Assembly: GCA_900543325.1 (NCBI GenBank)
Contig: UQQU01000004.1
Span: 11,451-75,450, forward strand
DNA from: an uncultured Clostridium sp.
GTDB taxonomy: Bacteria; Bacillota; Clostridia; Clostridiales; Clostridiaceae
Length of the DNA: 64,000 nucleotides
Reading direction: 5' to 3'
Both the position numbers and the translations under genes were made by a program. The notes under the pieces were generated by a model. That model saw only the letters and a program-made list of their open reading frames with translations. It was not told where the DNA came from and ran no database searches. Shown here piece after piece: positions 43,784 to 53,164 of this stretch (its first letter is position 1; each line of letters starts with the position of its first letter).

Positions 43784-46700
43784 TTATATCTCTAACTTTT
43801 TACCTGTTTTCTTTTCATAATTCTTTATAACTTTATTAGGTATTATTCCTAAGAAATAATCCTCAATTAAATTCCATATTTCGTCACTTGAAAATTTCCC
43901 TTCATAAATATAAGTTAACATTTCAACTGATACTAAATGTCTTTCATTAACCATCCCTAATAATTTATTATGATACTTCCATGGTTGAGCAATAATTTCA
44001 CTTAAAGTTTTAGTTTGGTTAACATAAATATATATCTGACTGTTTTTCCCACCTAAAACCTTAAAAACCAAAATTTCTAGTGTTTCTAGTATACCTAATA
44101 CCATTATTATTTCTTTAAACGAATCATTCATGCCTTCATTAACAAGATATAATTTATTTTCTTGAATTTCATTATTTATCTTATTGAATATTTTATCAAT
44201 CCATCTAAAGAAAGAACTTGTGCCGTTTAAAAATTTATATTTCATATCTCCATTTTTTAATGGTTTGACAGTAAAGACCTTTGCTTGAGTACTTTTACTA
44301 AAGTCTCTTTTATATACAGACATTGCAGAAATTAGGGTGTCTGCTATCCCCTTTGCTTTATATTTATTTATTTTAAGTTCTTGCTCCAACTTATCTGCTA
44401 TATCCTGAACATAATAAAATTCTTCTTTTCTTACATATTGATTTATTATTGATCTAATTCCACCAATATATTTTTCATATACTTGCAAATAATTTTTTTC
44501 AAAATCTATATCTACAACTAATGCTGAATGCATATCATATTTATATTCAAACTCTAACTCCTCTGCTTTTGTATATATGAGATACTTAAACTGTGGAAAT
44601 GAATATTTATAATTAAATCCACTTTCCCATAACTTTTTCAAGTTAACAGAGCATATATTCATTTTCTTATCAATTTCATCTAATATCTTTCCATACTTAT
44701 ATTTTAATCTTTCTTGATTCATAGGACTTATCTTAAAAAATCCAATTTCAAACATTGGAATAGGTCTTACATGAAAAGGTGAAAATGAAAATCTTCTTTC
44801 AAAATCCTTTTGAATTAATAGCATTGCAGTTTTTACCTTATTAATACCATCATCTTCACTTGTAAATGAATTATCAAAAATATGTGAAAAACTTTCTGCA
44901 TCTATAAGCATTTCGTTTCTCTTTTTAGTTATTTTTTCTTTTCCATTTTGTTGTAATGAAATATTAGCACAATATAATTCATAAACTTTCTTTATAACTT
45001 CAACTAGCTGATATTCTTTTATAGTAGATAATCCATGCAATGTATTGATATGTTTAAAATCGTTGCTCATAAATCTGTAATATGCTTCACCTTGTAAATC
45101 ATTCCTTCTTGCCGCTCTTCCTATTTCCTGAACATAATCACATACATTTCCTGTTGGTGCAAAATGTGCTACTACTTCAATATCATTAATATCTATTCCC
45201 ATACCAAAAGCCTTAGTTGCTAACATTATATTGGTATCTTTATTCAAAAACTTTTTATAGTTTTCTTCCTTTTCATATCCACTCAATTTCCCATGATATC
45301 TTGATACATGATCTTTTAGCCCTTGTGCTAAGCAATATTCATAGAAACGATTAATAAGCGCAACTGTAGGAAAATAAATAAGCATTTTTTGATCTAATGT
45401 AAGTGAGAATTCTATTTGTTCTATTAAATCATCAAACTTATTTCGTTCATATTCTACTTTATTTGTTATTGCTTTTTCATTTTTTATATTTATATTTAAA
45501 TCTGTCCTTTTTATATATCCTAAGTAAGTAATAGGATCTATCATCCTCATACTTTCTATAGTTTCCTCATACATATTTTCAATTCCACCATATATTGATG
45601 TTGCTGTAAATGTTGCAATAACAAAACCAAATCCTTTTTCCTTTTTCTTCATTTGACTTTTTTTAATTTTATTCAAATGATCACCTAGATACCAATAATC
45701 TGGTCTAAACTGTTTTCCCCATGTAGTTACTATGTGAGCTTCATCTATTACTACAAGCCCCAACTTTCTATCTCCTATAAGTTGCTCTATATCACTTCTG
45801 CTTAATAATGTTTCAGGAGAAATATATAAAATATTACATTTTCTATCTGCTATATCATTAACTATTTCTTGCTTTTGTATTGGAGTAATATCAGAATTAA
45901 TTGTTCGTGCATACTTATAGTTAATTAACTCTAAATTACTAACCTGGTCTTTCATTAATCCTATTAATGGTGAAATTACTATAGTAAATAAATCCTTATC
46001 CTTTTCTGATAAATAAATAGCTGGTATTTGGAACATTACAGATTTTCCTGCTCCTGTTGGTGCTGTAACAAATACGTCCCTATAATCTTTATTGTTTATA
46101 CATTTTTCAGTTTCAGAAACAATACTTTCAATAATTTCACCTTGTGATATTTCAATTACTCTTTTCTCTTTATTATCTAAAGCAACCATATCATATACTT
46201 TTATATTTCTAAAATCATTATGTCCCCAATATTTTTTAAGTATCTCTTTGTAATCTACTCTAATATTCTCATTTCTTTGAGTATTATTCTTAGATACTAT
46301 TGAAAATATTACACTATCCTTGTATATCTCTTTTAGTATAGGTAACTTCTCTTTAACAAATATTTTAGTAATATAATTTTTATTATTTACTATATTTACA
46401 GTTCTACTTGAAGACATATCAATTTTCTTCAATACTCTTAAGTAATCTTCTTCATCATTTAAATCATACGAATCTACATCACTAACTACATATTCAGAAT
46501 TAATCTCATAAGTTTGCTTTCTATCAAAAATTTTAACTATATGTTCTTTCTCTGGATTTAAATTTTCATTATATGCAACATAATATTCTTCATCTATCTT
46601 AATAAAATTTGAGAATATTTCAGTGTATCCTGAAATATCTCCAATCTCATATTTATCTCCTTCTTTATCATCATCAAAATGATTTAATAACTTGCCTTTA

Positions 46701-47011
46701 GTTTCTTCTAACATTGGAACTATTAATGGATATAAATTAATATATATATTATTTTCTAATATCGTTATCTTCTTATTTTGCATACTAAAAAATGAATATA
46801 AACTTAAATATTCTTCATATGATATTACATAATCTTTATTATAAAAATTTTTTAAATAGTAACCCATTTTATCATTAATAATTTCATTTAAATCCACATT
46901 TTTTCTACCACTTATTTCTTCAAAGTTCGAAAAGCCCTTTAGAACTACAAGTTGTCCACTTTCTCTTATTTCTTCTATCTTCTTATTTATAATTTCTAGT
47001 AAATTTCTCAT
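43784..47011 (-). CDS. RecQ-like DEAH helicase, 1075 aa
   Basis: A superfamily 2 helicase of the RecQ type. An unrecognised N-terminal region of about 290 residues precedes the motor. Walker A 'APTGAGKS' (317-324), 'VIDEAH' (421-426), the RecQ aromatic loop 'WGKQFRPDYWYLG' (431-443), 'TKAFGMGIDINDIE' and motif VI 'QEIGRAARRN' (628-637) are all intact. Beyond about 690 the C-terminus is long, without a visible zinc-binding or HRDC domain. Nearly twice the length of RecQ. It begins 3 bases after the sigma factor stop, so the two are one unit. Bacteriophage defence is likely from context; the substrate is unknown. Confidence 0.85.
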   Translation of the reverse strand: MRNLLEIINKKIEEIRESGQLVVLKGFSNFEEISGRKNVDLNEIINDKMGYYLKNFYNKDYVISYEEYLSLYSFFSMQNKKITILENNIYINLYPLIVPMLEETKGKLLNHFDDDKEGDKYEIGDISGYTEIFSNFIKIDEEYYVAYNENLNPEKEHIVKIFDRKQTYEINSEYVVSDVDSYDLNDEEDYLRVLKKIDMSSSRTVNIVNNKNYITKIFVKEKLPILKEIYKDSVIFSIVSKNNTQRNENIRVDYKEILKKYWGHNDFRNIKVYDMVALDNKEKRVIEISQGEIIESIVSETEKCINNKDYRDVFVTAPTGAGKSVMFQIPAIYLSEKDKDLFTIVISPLIGLMKDQVSNLELINYKYARTINSDITPIQKQEIVNDIADRKCNILYISPETLLSRSDIEQLIGDRKLGLVVIDEAHIVTTWGKQFRPDYWYLGDHLNKIKKSQMKKKEKGFGFVIATFTATSIYGGIENMYEETIESMRMIDPITYLGYIKRTDLNINIKNEKAITNKVEYERNKFDDLIEQIEFSLTLDQKMLIYFPTVALINRFYEYCLAQGLKDHVSRYHGKLSGYEKEENYKKFLNKDTNIMLATKAFGMGIDINDIEVVAHFAPTGNVCDYVQEIGRAARRNDLQGEAYYRFMSNDFKHINTLHGLSTIKEYQLVEVIKKVYELYCANISLQQNGKEKITKKRNEMLIDAESFSHIFDNSFTSEDDGINKVKTAMLLIQKDFERRFSFSPFHVRPIPMFEIGFFKISPMNQERLKYKYGKILDEIDKKMNICSVNLKKLWESGFNYKYSFPQFKYLIYTKAEELEFEYKYDMHSALVVDIDFEKNYLQVYEKYIGGIRSIINQYVRKEEFYYVQDIADKLEQELKINKYKAKGIADTLISAMSVYKRDFSKSTQAKVFTVKPLKNGDMKYKFLNGTSSFFRWIDKIFNKINNEIQENKLYLVNEGMNDSFKEIIMVLGILETLEILVFKVLGGKNSQIYIYVNQTKTLSEIIAQPWKYHNKLLGMVNERHLVSVEMLTYIYEGKFSSDEIWNLIEDYFLGIIPNKVIKNYEKKTGKKLEI

Positions 47012-47014
47012 ACC

Positions 47015-48043
47015 CTACTCCTCAATTAAATAATTTTTTAATTTTTTACTTCTACTTGGATGACTTAATTTGCTTAATGCCCTAGCTTCTATTTGTCTTA
47101 TTCTTTCCCTGGTAACTCCAAATATCTGTCCTATTTCTTCTAATGTTCTTTCTATGCCATCATTTAAACCAAATCTCAATTCTAAAATAGTTCTTTCTTT
47201 TTCAGTAAGAGTACCTAACACGAAATCAATTGTTTCTTTAAGCATCTTTATCTCAACTTCTTCCTCAACACTTTTGCTTTCTTTATCTAATATAAAATTA
47301 ATTAACTCACTATCTTCATCCTCACCAACTAAAGTATTTATAGAGGTTGTTGATAAAATGGAACTCATTAGATTAACTGATAATTCATAAGTTTCTGGAG
47401 TTATTCCCTCTTCTGAAGCAATCGCTAATACCTCCTCCTTTGTTGCAAAATTATTTTTCGAAATAATTCTATTTATCTTAAGTATAGTCTCTACCATATG
47501 AACTGGAATTCTAATAGTAAACCCCAAATCAATAATATCTCTTCTAATACTCTGATCAATCCACCATACAGAATAAGTTGTTAAGTTAGCACCTACATTA
47601 TTTTTAAATTTCTTAACTGCCTTAATTAATCCAATTACACCACTTTGAAATAAATCTTCATCATCTAATTTGTGATTTAAACATTTCTTATGTTTTAACA
47701 CTCTACTCCATATTAATTTTTTATTTTTTTCTATTATAGCTGTTAAGACAGCTTCATTACCTTCATTATAAAGACTGCATAACTGTTCATTTGAAAGATT
47801 TTTTAAATTTTCATAATCTATACTTGTACTTTTCCTCTTAATACATTTATTTTCTAATATGATATCTATATTATTATTTTTAAGTATTACTAATATTTTT
47901 CTTAACTCATCATTCTTCAATCCATTAAATATCTTTCTAAAGTCACTTTTAAATAATTCATTCTCATTATTTAAAAATGGTTTTATTTTTTTTAATATAT
48001 AATCTTCATTTATCATTTTATAACCTCTTGTTAAATTAACCAT
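47015..48043 (-). CDS. Sigma-70 family RNA polymerase sigma factor in the defence island
   Basis: A 342-residue sigma factor of the primary (RpoD-like) type. Residues 1-90 are an unrelated N-terminal region; then region 2 ('IEKNKKLIWSRVLKHKK', 'LTTYSVWWIDQSIRR', 105-168), region 3 ('IRIPVHMVETILKI', 178-191) and region 4 with its helix-turn-helix ('TLEEIGQIFGVTRERIRQIE', 300-319). In region 2.4, RpoD has WWIRQAITR; here WWIDQSIRR, so the residues aligned with E. coli R436 and T440 are D and R while Q437 is kept. This suggests altered -10 recognition. Start at 48043 or 48016 (AGAGG before the latter). Tightly coupled to the helicase gene. Confidence 0.88.
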   Translation of the reverse strand: MVNLTRGYKMINEDYILKKIKPFLNNENELFKSDFRKIFNGLKNDELRKILVILKNNNIDIILENKCIKRKSTSIDYENLKNLSNEQLCSLYNEGNEAVLTAIIEKNKKLIWSRVLKHKKCLNHKLDDEDLFQSGVIGLIKAVKKFKNNVGANLTTYSVWWIDQSIRRDIIDLGFTIRIPVHMVETILKINRIISKNNFATKEEVLAIASEEGITPETYELSVNLMSSILSTTSINTLVGEDEDSELINFILDKESKSVEEEVEIKMLKETIDFVLGTLTEKERTILELRFGLNDGIERTLEEIGQIFGVTRERIRQIEARALSKLSHPSRSKKLKNYLIEE

Positions 48044-48077
48044 ATTTCCCTTTTATTTCATTAATTAATATAACTAT

Positions 48078-48108
48078 ATTGTATGCCTTTTTATTGTCTT
48101 GGTCAATA
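48078..48108 (-). promoter_or_regulatory. Promoter of the sigma/RecQ unit with candidate operator
   Basis: Minus strand: TTGACC (48106-48101), 17-bp spacer, TACAAT (48083-48078), a near-consensus promoter with a leader of about 30 bases. The segment TATTGACCAAGACAATAAAA differs by one base from that of the XRE-hsd promoter. Confidence 0.78.
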
Positions 48109-48223
48109 ACACAATTAAAACAACCGCCTCATATTAATTTATTTTTGTTATAGTTTCATCACCTAATTCAATTTTTATATAATATTTTAAATTATTATTA
48201 ATAGTGTTTTAAAAAAATCAAAA

Positions 48224-48269
48224 AAGAAACTGTTACAAAATGATAAAAATTATTTTATAACAGTTTCTT
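48224..48269 (-). terminator. Intrinsic terminator of the Z1 gene
   Basis: AAGAAACTGTTA / TAACAGTTTCTT, a 12-bp perfect stem with a 22-base loop and T/A tracts, 59 bases past the Z1 stop. It separates the GHKL-Z1 unit from the sigma/RecQ unit. Confidence 0.8.
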
Positions 48270-48327
48270 ATAATCAATAATATTTAAATAAATTTAATTT
48301 TAATTTCATCACATAATAAAATTTATA

Positions 48328-50439
48328 CTACTTTAACAACTCAGAAGTATATACAGCAGTTTGAACATTTTGTTGAGTTACTATAACAGGCCAATAGAAC
48401 TCTCCTGACCTCCATTCTGGATCATCAGAATTTTGCTTTAATAACATGAGTGTTGGTTCATCTACTGCCATATCTTTAGATATTCTTAAATCAGTTGTAC
48501 CACTATATGGTGTATCTGAAAAAGATGACCTAGTTTTTCTTTTTCGTGCCATATTTCTATTAGTTCTACAATAAATATTTACATAGTTTTTACTTAAATA
48601 ATTTATTAAAGATGTAAATGCTTTTTCATCTATACAACTTGAATTCTCTATCTCTATAGTTTTATATATTAAGTTAATTAGTTTTATAGTTTCATCTTTA
48701 CTTAACTTAAATTCACCATCTAACTTATTATTGTTATTACTCTTTATTATATTATCTATTTGTTTTAAATACCTATTAATATTACTCTTGTATCCAGTTT
48801 GAAATCCTACAATGGTTGTTGTTTTTCCTGGCTTTAATACTTGTGTATTACTAATTAATATTTTTTGAGGTGAGCATGGAATAATCTTACCATTCTGATC
48901 TTTGCTTATAAAAATTACACCATGATCTAAATTACCCTCTTCAAAATCCTCTCTAAGCTTACTATCAAATTCATTAATGTTAGCCATTCTGCAATAAATA
49001 TCGTTGGTTGTATAGAATCTAGTTACAGCCAAATCCTCCTTGCTTCTATATCCATACATTCTTGAATGCTGTAGCACAGTATCTTGCTGCATCTTTTGTG
49101 GTGATCTTCCATAATAAAACCCAATAAGGTTAGCAATTGTTATTCCCCTATCTAATATTTGTCCACCTATAAATATATTTAAAGGTGTTCTAAGTCTTAA
49201 TTGCCCATCTTCATCTAATAATGCATTAATATCATTTTCTGAATTTACTACAACTCTAGTTACCCATTGTTCTTTAATAGCTCTTTTTACATATTTATTA
49301 ACTTCATCTAGAGATGGAACATCAAACCCGTATCTATTTACCGAATTAGCTAAATCATTATATCCCTCTTCAATGTACTTATCTAGAAGTTTACTATCAT
49401 ATTTAACTTCGTCTTCTAATTTTTCAATTAACATACTTATTAAGTTTTCTTGCCTGTTATGAGCAGCTTTAGATATCTCAGTATGAATAATAAAACTAAA
49501 CTTATTTTTCTTTCCTCTTGGATTTCCACCATTTTGAATAATTCTTATACATCCAGCTACAATAAAATTAATTATTGATGTTCTAAGTCCTATTACCTTA
49601 TTACTAGTTAAAACTTCCTCATCTTTAAATCTTCTTCTATCATAACTTTTAATTATTTGTAATTCATTTTCTTCTATAGCATGAAATAAATATTCGCCTA
49701 ATGGATGTTTATCTCTATCAAAATAATATTCTCCACCTATATAACCATCTCCATGTGGTACTAAAACAGTATCTGCTGGTTTTACTGGTCTAATATCCTT
49801 TTCTCCACCTAAATCAATAGTTTCTGGCTGTAAATATAAAGAATATGGAGTCGCTGTTACTTGTATAAACTTACACGTAAGTTGTAATCTTAAATCATTT
49901 ATTTGAGAGGCTATCCTTCTTAAATCAAAATCCTCAGTATCCTTATTTTTATCATAACCAATACTACAGAAATCAGCCTCATCGTCTATAACTAAACATT
50001 TCTTATCCTTATGTAAAGCATATTTTTCTATAAACTTCATAAGCTTTGGAATATTATTCTTTTCCTTCTTAACAACAATAATCATCTTTTTATCTAATTC
50101 AAATTGTGACATATTAGGTGGTATACACATAATATCAAATATTTCAATAATATCATCATCTCTAAAATCATAAAACTCTTTCTTCATTCTAGCTGTAGTT
50201 TGCTTTGCTAAAGCATTTGAATTTTTTGTTAACACTACAGCTAAATCATATCCATTATCAAATGCTAATGATATAACTCCAATAAATGACCTTGTCTTCC
50301 CACTCTGAATTTTCCCTAGCATCATTAAAGGTTTATCATCTATCTCATTAAGCTTTTCTACAGCTTGTACTACACAGTTTAATGTTTTTTTATTGTAATC
50401 TTTACTTTTAACACTAAAAAATTCTCCATCTAATATCAT
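48328..50439 (-). CDS. Z1-domain P-loop ATPase
   Basis: A 703-residue protein carrying the Z1 domain, a superfamily-2-like P-loop ATPase found next to MutL/MORC-like ATPases in conflict systems. Walker A 'GKIQSGKT' (42-49), Walker B 'LVIDDEADF' near 150, 'VTATPYSLYL' near 196, and a helicase-C-like 'GGQILDRGITIANLIG' near 425 with 'QHSRMYGYR'. The catalytic DEAD is intact. It is separated from the other genes of the unit by a 283-base gap and a broken gene, so it may have its own promoter. Partner of the GHKL protein at 54007-55962 by family precedent. Confidence 0.87.
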   Translation of the reverse strand: MILDGEFFSVKSKDYNKKTLNCVVQAVEKLNEIDDKPLMMLGKIQSGKTRSFIGVISLAFDNGYDLAVVLTKNSNALAKQTTARMKKEFYDFRDDDIIEIFDIMCIPPNMSQFELDKKMIIVVKKEKNNIPKLMKFIEKYALHKDKKCLVIDDEADFCSIGYDKNKDTEDFDLRRIASQINDLRLQLTCKFIQVTATPYSLYLQPETIDLGGEKDIRPVKPADTVLVPHGDGYIGGEYYFDRDKHPLGEYLFHAIEENELQIIKSYDRRRFKDEEVLTSNKVIGLRTSIINFIVAGCIRIIQNGGNPRGKKNKFSFIIHTEISKAAHNRQENLISMLIEKLEDEVKYDSKLLDKYIEEGYNDLANSVNRYGFDVPSLDEVNKYVKRAIKEQWVTRVVVNSENDINALLDEDGQLRLRTPLNIFIGGQILDRGITIANLIGFYYGRSPQKMQQDTVLQHSRMYGYRSKEDLAVTRFYTTNDIYCRMANINEFDSKLREDFEEGNLDHGVIFISKDQNGKIIPCSPQKILISNTQVLKPGKTTTIVGFQTGYKSNINRYLKQIDNIIKSNNNNKLDGEFKLSKDETIKLINLIYKTIEIENSSCIDEKAFTSLINYLSKNYVNIYCRTNRNMARKRKTRSSFSDTPYSGTTDLRISKDMAVDEPTLMLLKQNSDDPEWRSGEFYWPVIVTQQNVQTAVYTSELLK

Positions 50440-50722
50440 AACTCTACTCTAAATCTCTCCATTAATAATTTTTCATCTACTATAATTTTACTACTTTTAA
50501 TTTACTTAAACAAATTACATTCTAGATAATCTATCTAAATCATAACTCCAATCAATAACCGAATAAACCTATTATCATTATATTCATTTCCTTCATAATA
50601 AAATTAAAATAGTAATTTAAATTAAAAACTTATAGATATAAAAATCAGTAGATAAATTTAACTTTACACAATTTCACCTACTGTTTTAACAATAAAATTT
50701 ATACTATTGAATTATATATCTT

Positions 50723-51205
50723 CTACCCTTCTATAATAAATCCACCTAGTAATTCATTTACCTCTTCCCCAAATTCACCATAATCCTTTGTAATTTCATA
50801 ACTACCTGTACATGCATTAAATTCAGCAATAATAAATTTATATTTATCATTTACTATAGAAGTAATTAATCCTACAACTGTATCCTCATAAAGCTCAATG
50901 CTTCCCATACAAACTTCACTCTCTTGAATTATATTTTTATTAGCTAATATAACTCCACCATCCATATCACTCACAGTAATAGGAATAAATATTGCCTCTT
51001 CTTCATCTTCCTTAAGATAATCTCTAATATCATCTAATTCTAATTTTTCTTCTAACTCATTTTCCCAATAATCATTACTATCCGAATATAAGAATGAAAT
51101 AAAATCTGTTGTTTCTTCTCACCATCCTAAATTTTTACTAGCAACCTTTATAAAGTTAACTAAATCAAAGCTATTAATGCTTGTCTTAAATTCCTTTTTA
51201 TTCAT
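50723..51205 (-). pseudogene. 160-codon gene interrupted by one in-frame TGA
   Basis: Starts MNKKEFKTSINSFDLVN with a GGAGAG ribosome binding site at the right distance, meets TGA after 'KNLGW' at 51121-51119, and then stays open in the same frame to 50723 ('ELDDIRDYLKEDEEEAIF', 'VSDMDGGVILANKN', 'GEEVNELLGGFII'). Acidic, single-domain; family not recognised. One substitution could have caused the stop, so decay is recent or the codon is read through. The last 83 codons (from 50974) could be translated alone but lack a ribosome binding site. Confidence 0.65.
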
Positions 51206-51251
51206 TTGTAATCTCTCCATTTAAATTATTCCTCTTTTGTTTTTATAATTT

Positions 51252-51932
51252 TTAATATACCGCTATAAACCCTTTAATAATTACATAAGCTGTAAATTTA
51301 ATTAAAGAATCTATTTTATTTATTACATCCTTACTATCACTCACAATAGCCTTTCTTATTATATTAGAACTATTTTCACTCTTAATAAACTCAGCTACCT
51401 TATCTTCTTTAATATTTCTCATGCTCTTAACTATATCATCAATTTTAACTGTAAATATTACTTCATTTCCTGATATTCGTATAACTTTACTTAAATCTAA
51501 ATCACAATTAATTGCATGAGTTTTTCCATTAGCTTTATAATATATTACTAATAAATGCTTATCACCCTTAGAGTTATATTTGAACTCTACCTTATAAGGC
51601 CTATGCTCAACCTTTACTGTAGTTGTAATATCTTTATTGAAATAATTTCTTTTTATATCACTAACCTTATAAGTGTAAGTAATAGTTGGAGTGTTTAACC
51701 TTTCCCCTTTATGCTTATCTTCTATTTTTACTTTCTTTTTACTTCCTGGTGGTAAAGGTATTGAATACATACATCCCCGTTTTGTATAACAGCCTTCTCC
51801 ATATTTTGTAGAAAGGGTATTATAACAAATTTCATTCTTCCAAAACTTACAGTTTATAAAATCAACATTATCATGATCTTTCTTTATATACTCTATATGT
51901 GCAGCTACTCCCTGCATTTTCTTTATTCCCAT
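51252..51932 (-). CDS. Unrecognised 226-aa protein of the GHKL-Z1 unit
   Basis: Begins 'MGIKKMQGVAAHIEYIKKDHDN' and has Cys residues at about 28, 36, 48 and 54 ('CKFWKNEICYNT', 'GCYTKRGCMYSI'), which could bind zinc or form a cluster. A beta-rich middle (75-150) and a helical end follow. It might be a nucleic-acid-binding accessory. No known family. Same strand and short spacing to its neighbours. Confidence 0.55.
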   Translation of the reverse strand: MGIKKMQGVAAHIEYIKKDHDNVDFINCKFWKNEICYNTLSTKYGEGCYTKRGCMYSIPLPPGSKKKVKIEDKHKGERLNTPTITYTYKVSDIKRNYFNKDITTTVKVEHRPYKVEFKYNSKGDKHLLVIYYKANGKTHAINCDLDLSKVIRISGNEVIFTVKIDDIVKSMRNIKEDKVAEFIKSENSSNIIRKAIVSDSKDVINKIDSLIKFTAYVIIKGFIAVY

Positions 51933-51970
51933 TAATCTCCCTATTTAACTATTAACTTATTTTAAAAGTT

Positions 51971-52369
51971 TTACATTATTTCTGAGACTTCTTCTTCTAT
52001 CTCTTTTAATCTCTCATATATCTCTTCACATCTAAACTTCATATAATAAACCTTACCAACATACTTCATAAATTCCTTTTTGTCTTTATTTCTATATTCA
52101 CATTCAAATTCATCTACTGCTAAATCTACCGCTTCATCAAGTCCACCACCACAAGGAGCAAAACCTTCCATCTCATCCTCTAAAGCATTATGAATTTCAT
52201 TTAAGTTATATACTAATCTTCCTTCATATGCATGATTAATAATTATTTTACTTCCATCTTTATTAGACTTTACACTCTTAAAAATATTATCTCCTATTAT
52301 AGTTGCTAATCTTCTAAATTCCTTTATTAAACTTACTGCTTCTTTTGCTAATTCTAATTGTTTTTCCAT
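51971..52369 (-). CDS. Unrecognised 132-aa protein of the GHKL-Z1 unit
   Basis: Small, acidic, mostly helical protein with a central beta hairpin ('GSKIIINHAYEGRLVYNLNE') and a Gly/Cys loop 'GFAPCGGGLDEAVD'. GGAG lies near its ATG. Its layout resembles the 98-aa protein at 12384-12680. Function unknown. Confidence 0.55.
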   Translation of the reverse strand: MEKQLELAKEAVSLIKEFRRLATIIGDNIFKSVKSNKDGSKIIINHAYEGRLVYNLNEIHNALEDEMEGFAPCGGGLDEAVDLAVDEFECEYRNKDKKEFMKYVGKVYYMKFRCEEIYERLKEIEEEVSEIM

Positions 52370-52402
52370 ACCTTATATCTCCTTTAGTACAATTTAAAAT
52401 TT

Positions 52403-53164
52403 TTATAATTTTTTTCTTATCTCACTTATATCATAATAATAACTAAGATACTCTAAAAACGGCTCCTTCAAACTTTCCTTATCAAGCATAGGTGATAAAA
52501 CTACAGGATAACTCTTATTAAACTCAAATATAACCCTTCTACCAACACGCTCATCCTTACCAAGATCAGGTCTATCCTTTATCTTAGCTTTCATTACCTT
52601 AGCTAAATCTAATTCATCAATAATATCTAAAATATTTAACAAGAACTTTTCATTTCTAAAAATCTCATATTTAATAATATAATTATACAAATCAAGATTA
52701 TCAAAGATCAGCTCATAATATCTTTGTCTTTCATCTTCAGTTTCAACATTATCATTTACATACTGTGCTGCTAGTACACATTTATAGATATAATTTTGCC
52801 AATCAAAATTCTTAACTACTACAGTATCAAATTCTTTTTTTCCTTCTTTTATCTGTGGATATTTCTCAAGTAAATACTCTCTTTTATAAACACAAAATAG
52901 TGAATGCCAAAACAATTCATCAAAATGAACATCTCTATCAGTTTTTAAGTAATATTTAGATATTACATTTACAGCTTCAATAAATAATTCCTTTTTCTCA
53001 CTTTCACTACCTCTTCCCATATAAATTGGAAAATCTGGTGCTTCATCTATATAAACTACATCTCCTGAAAAATAATCGTCATTATTTCTTATTTGATCTT
53101 CTAAAAAATCATTATAAAACTGCTCACTTTTTTTATATCCATTCTTTAAAAGCTTAATTTCCAT
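52403..53164 (-). CDS. Unrecognised 253-aa protein of the GHKL-Z1 unit
   Basis: Helical protein with 'IDEAPDFPIYMGRGSESEKK' near 38-57, 'DELFWHSLFCVYKREYLL' near 82-100 and a conserved-looking basic end 'KDERVGRRVIFEFNKSYPVVLSPML'. It may be a DUF6339-type protein, a family I associate with such operons, but I cannot confirm it. It overlaps the 283-aa gene by 11 bases, so the two are coupled. Confidence 0.55.
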   Translation of the reverse strand: MEIKLLKNGYKKSEQFYNDFLEDQIRNNDDYFSGDVVYIDEAPDFPIYMGRGSESEKKELFIEAVNVISKYYLKTDRDVHFDELFWHSLFCVYKREYLLEKYPQIKEGKKEFDTVVVKNFDWQNYIYKCVLAAQYVNDNVETEDERQRYYELIFDNLDLYNYIIKYEIFRNEKFLLNILDIIDELDLAKVMKAKIKDRPDLGKDERVGRRVIFEFNKSYPVVLSPMLDKESLKEPFLEYLSYYYDISEIRKKL

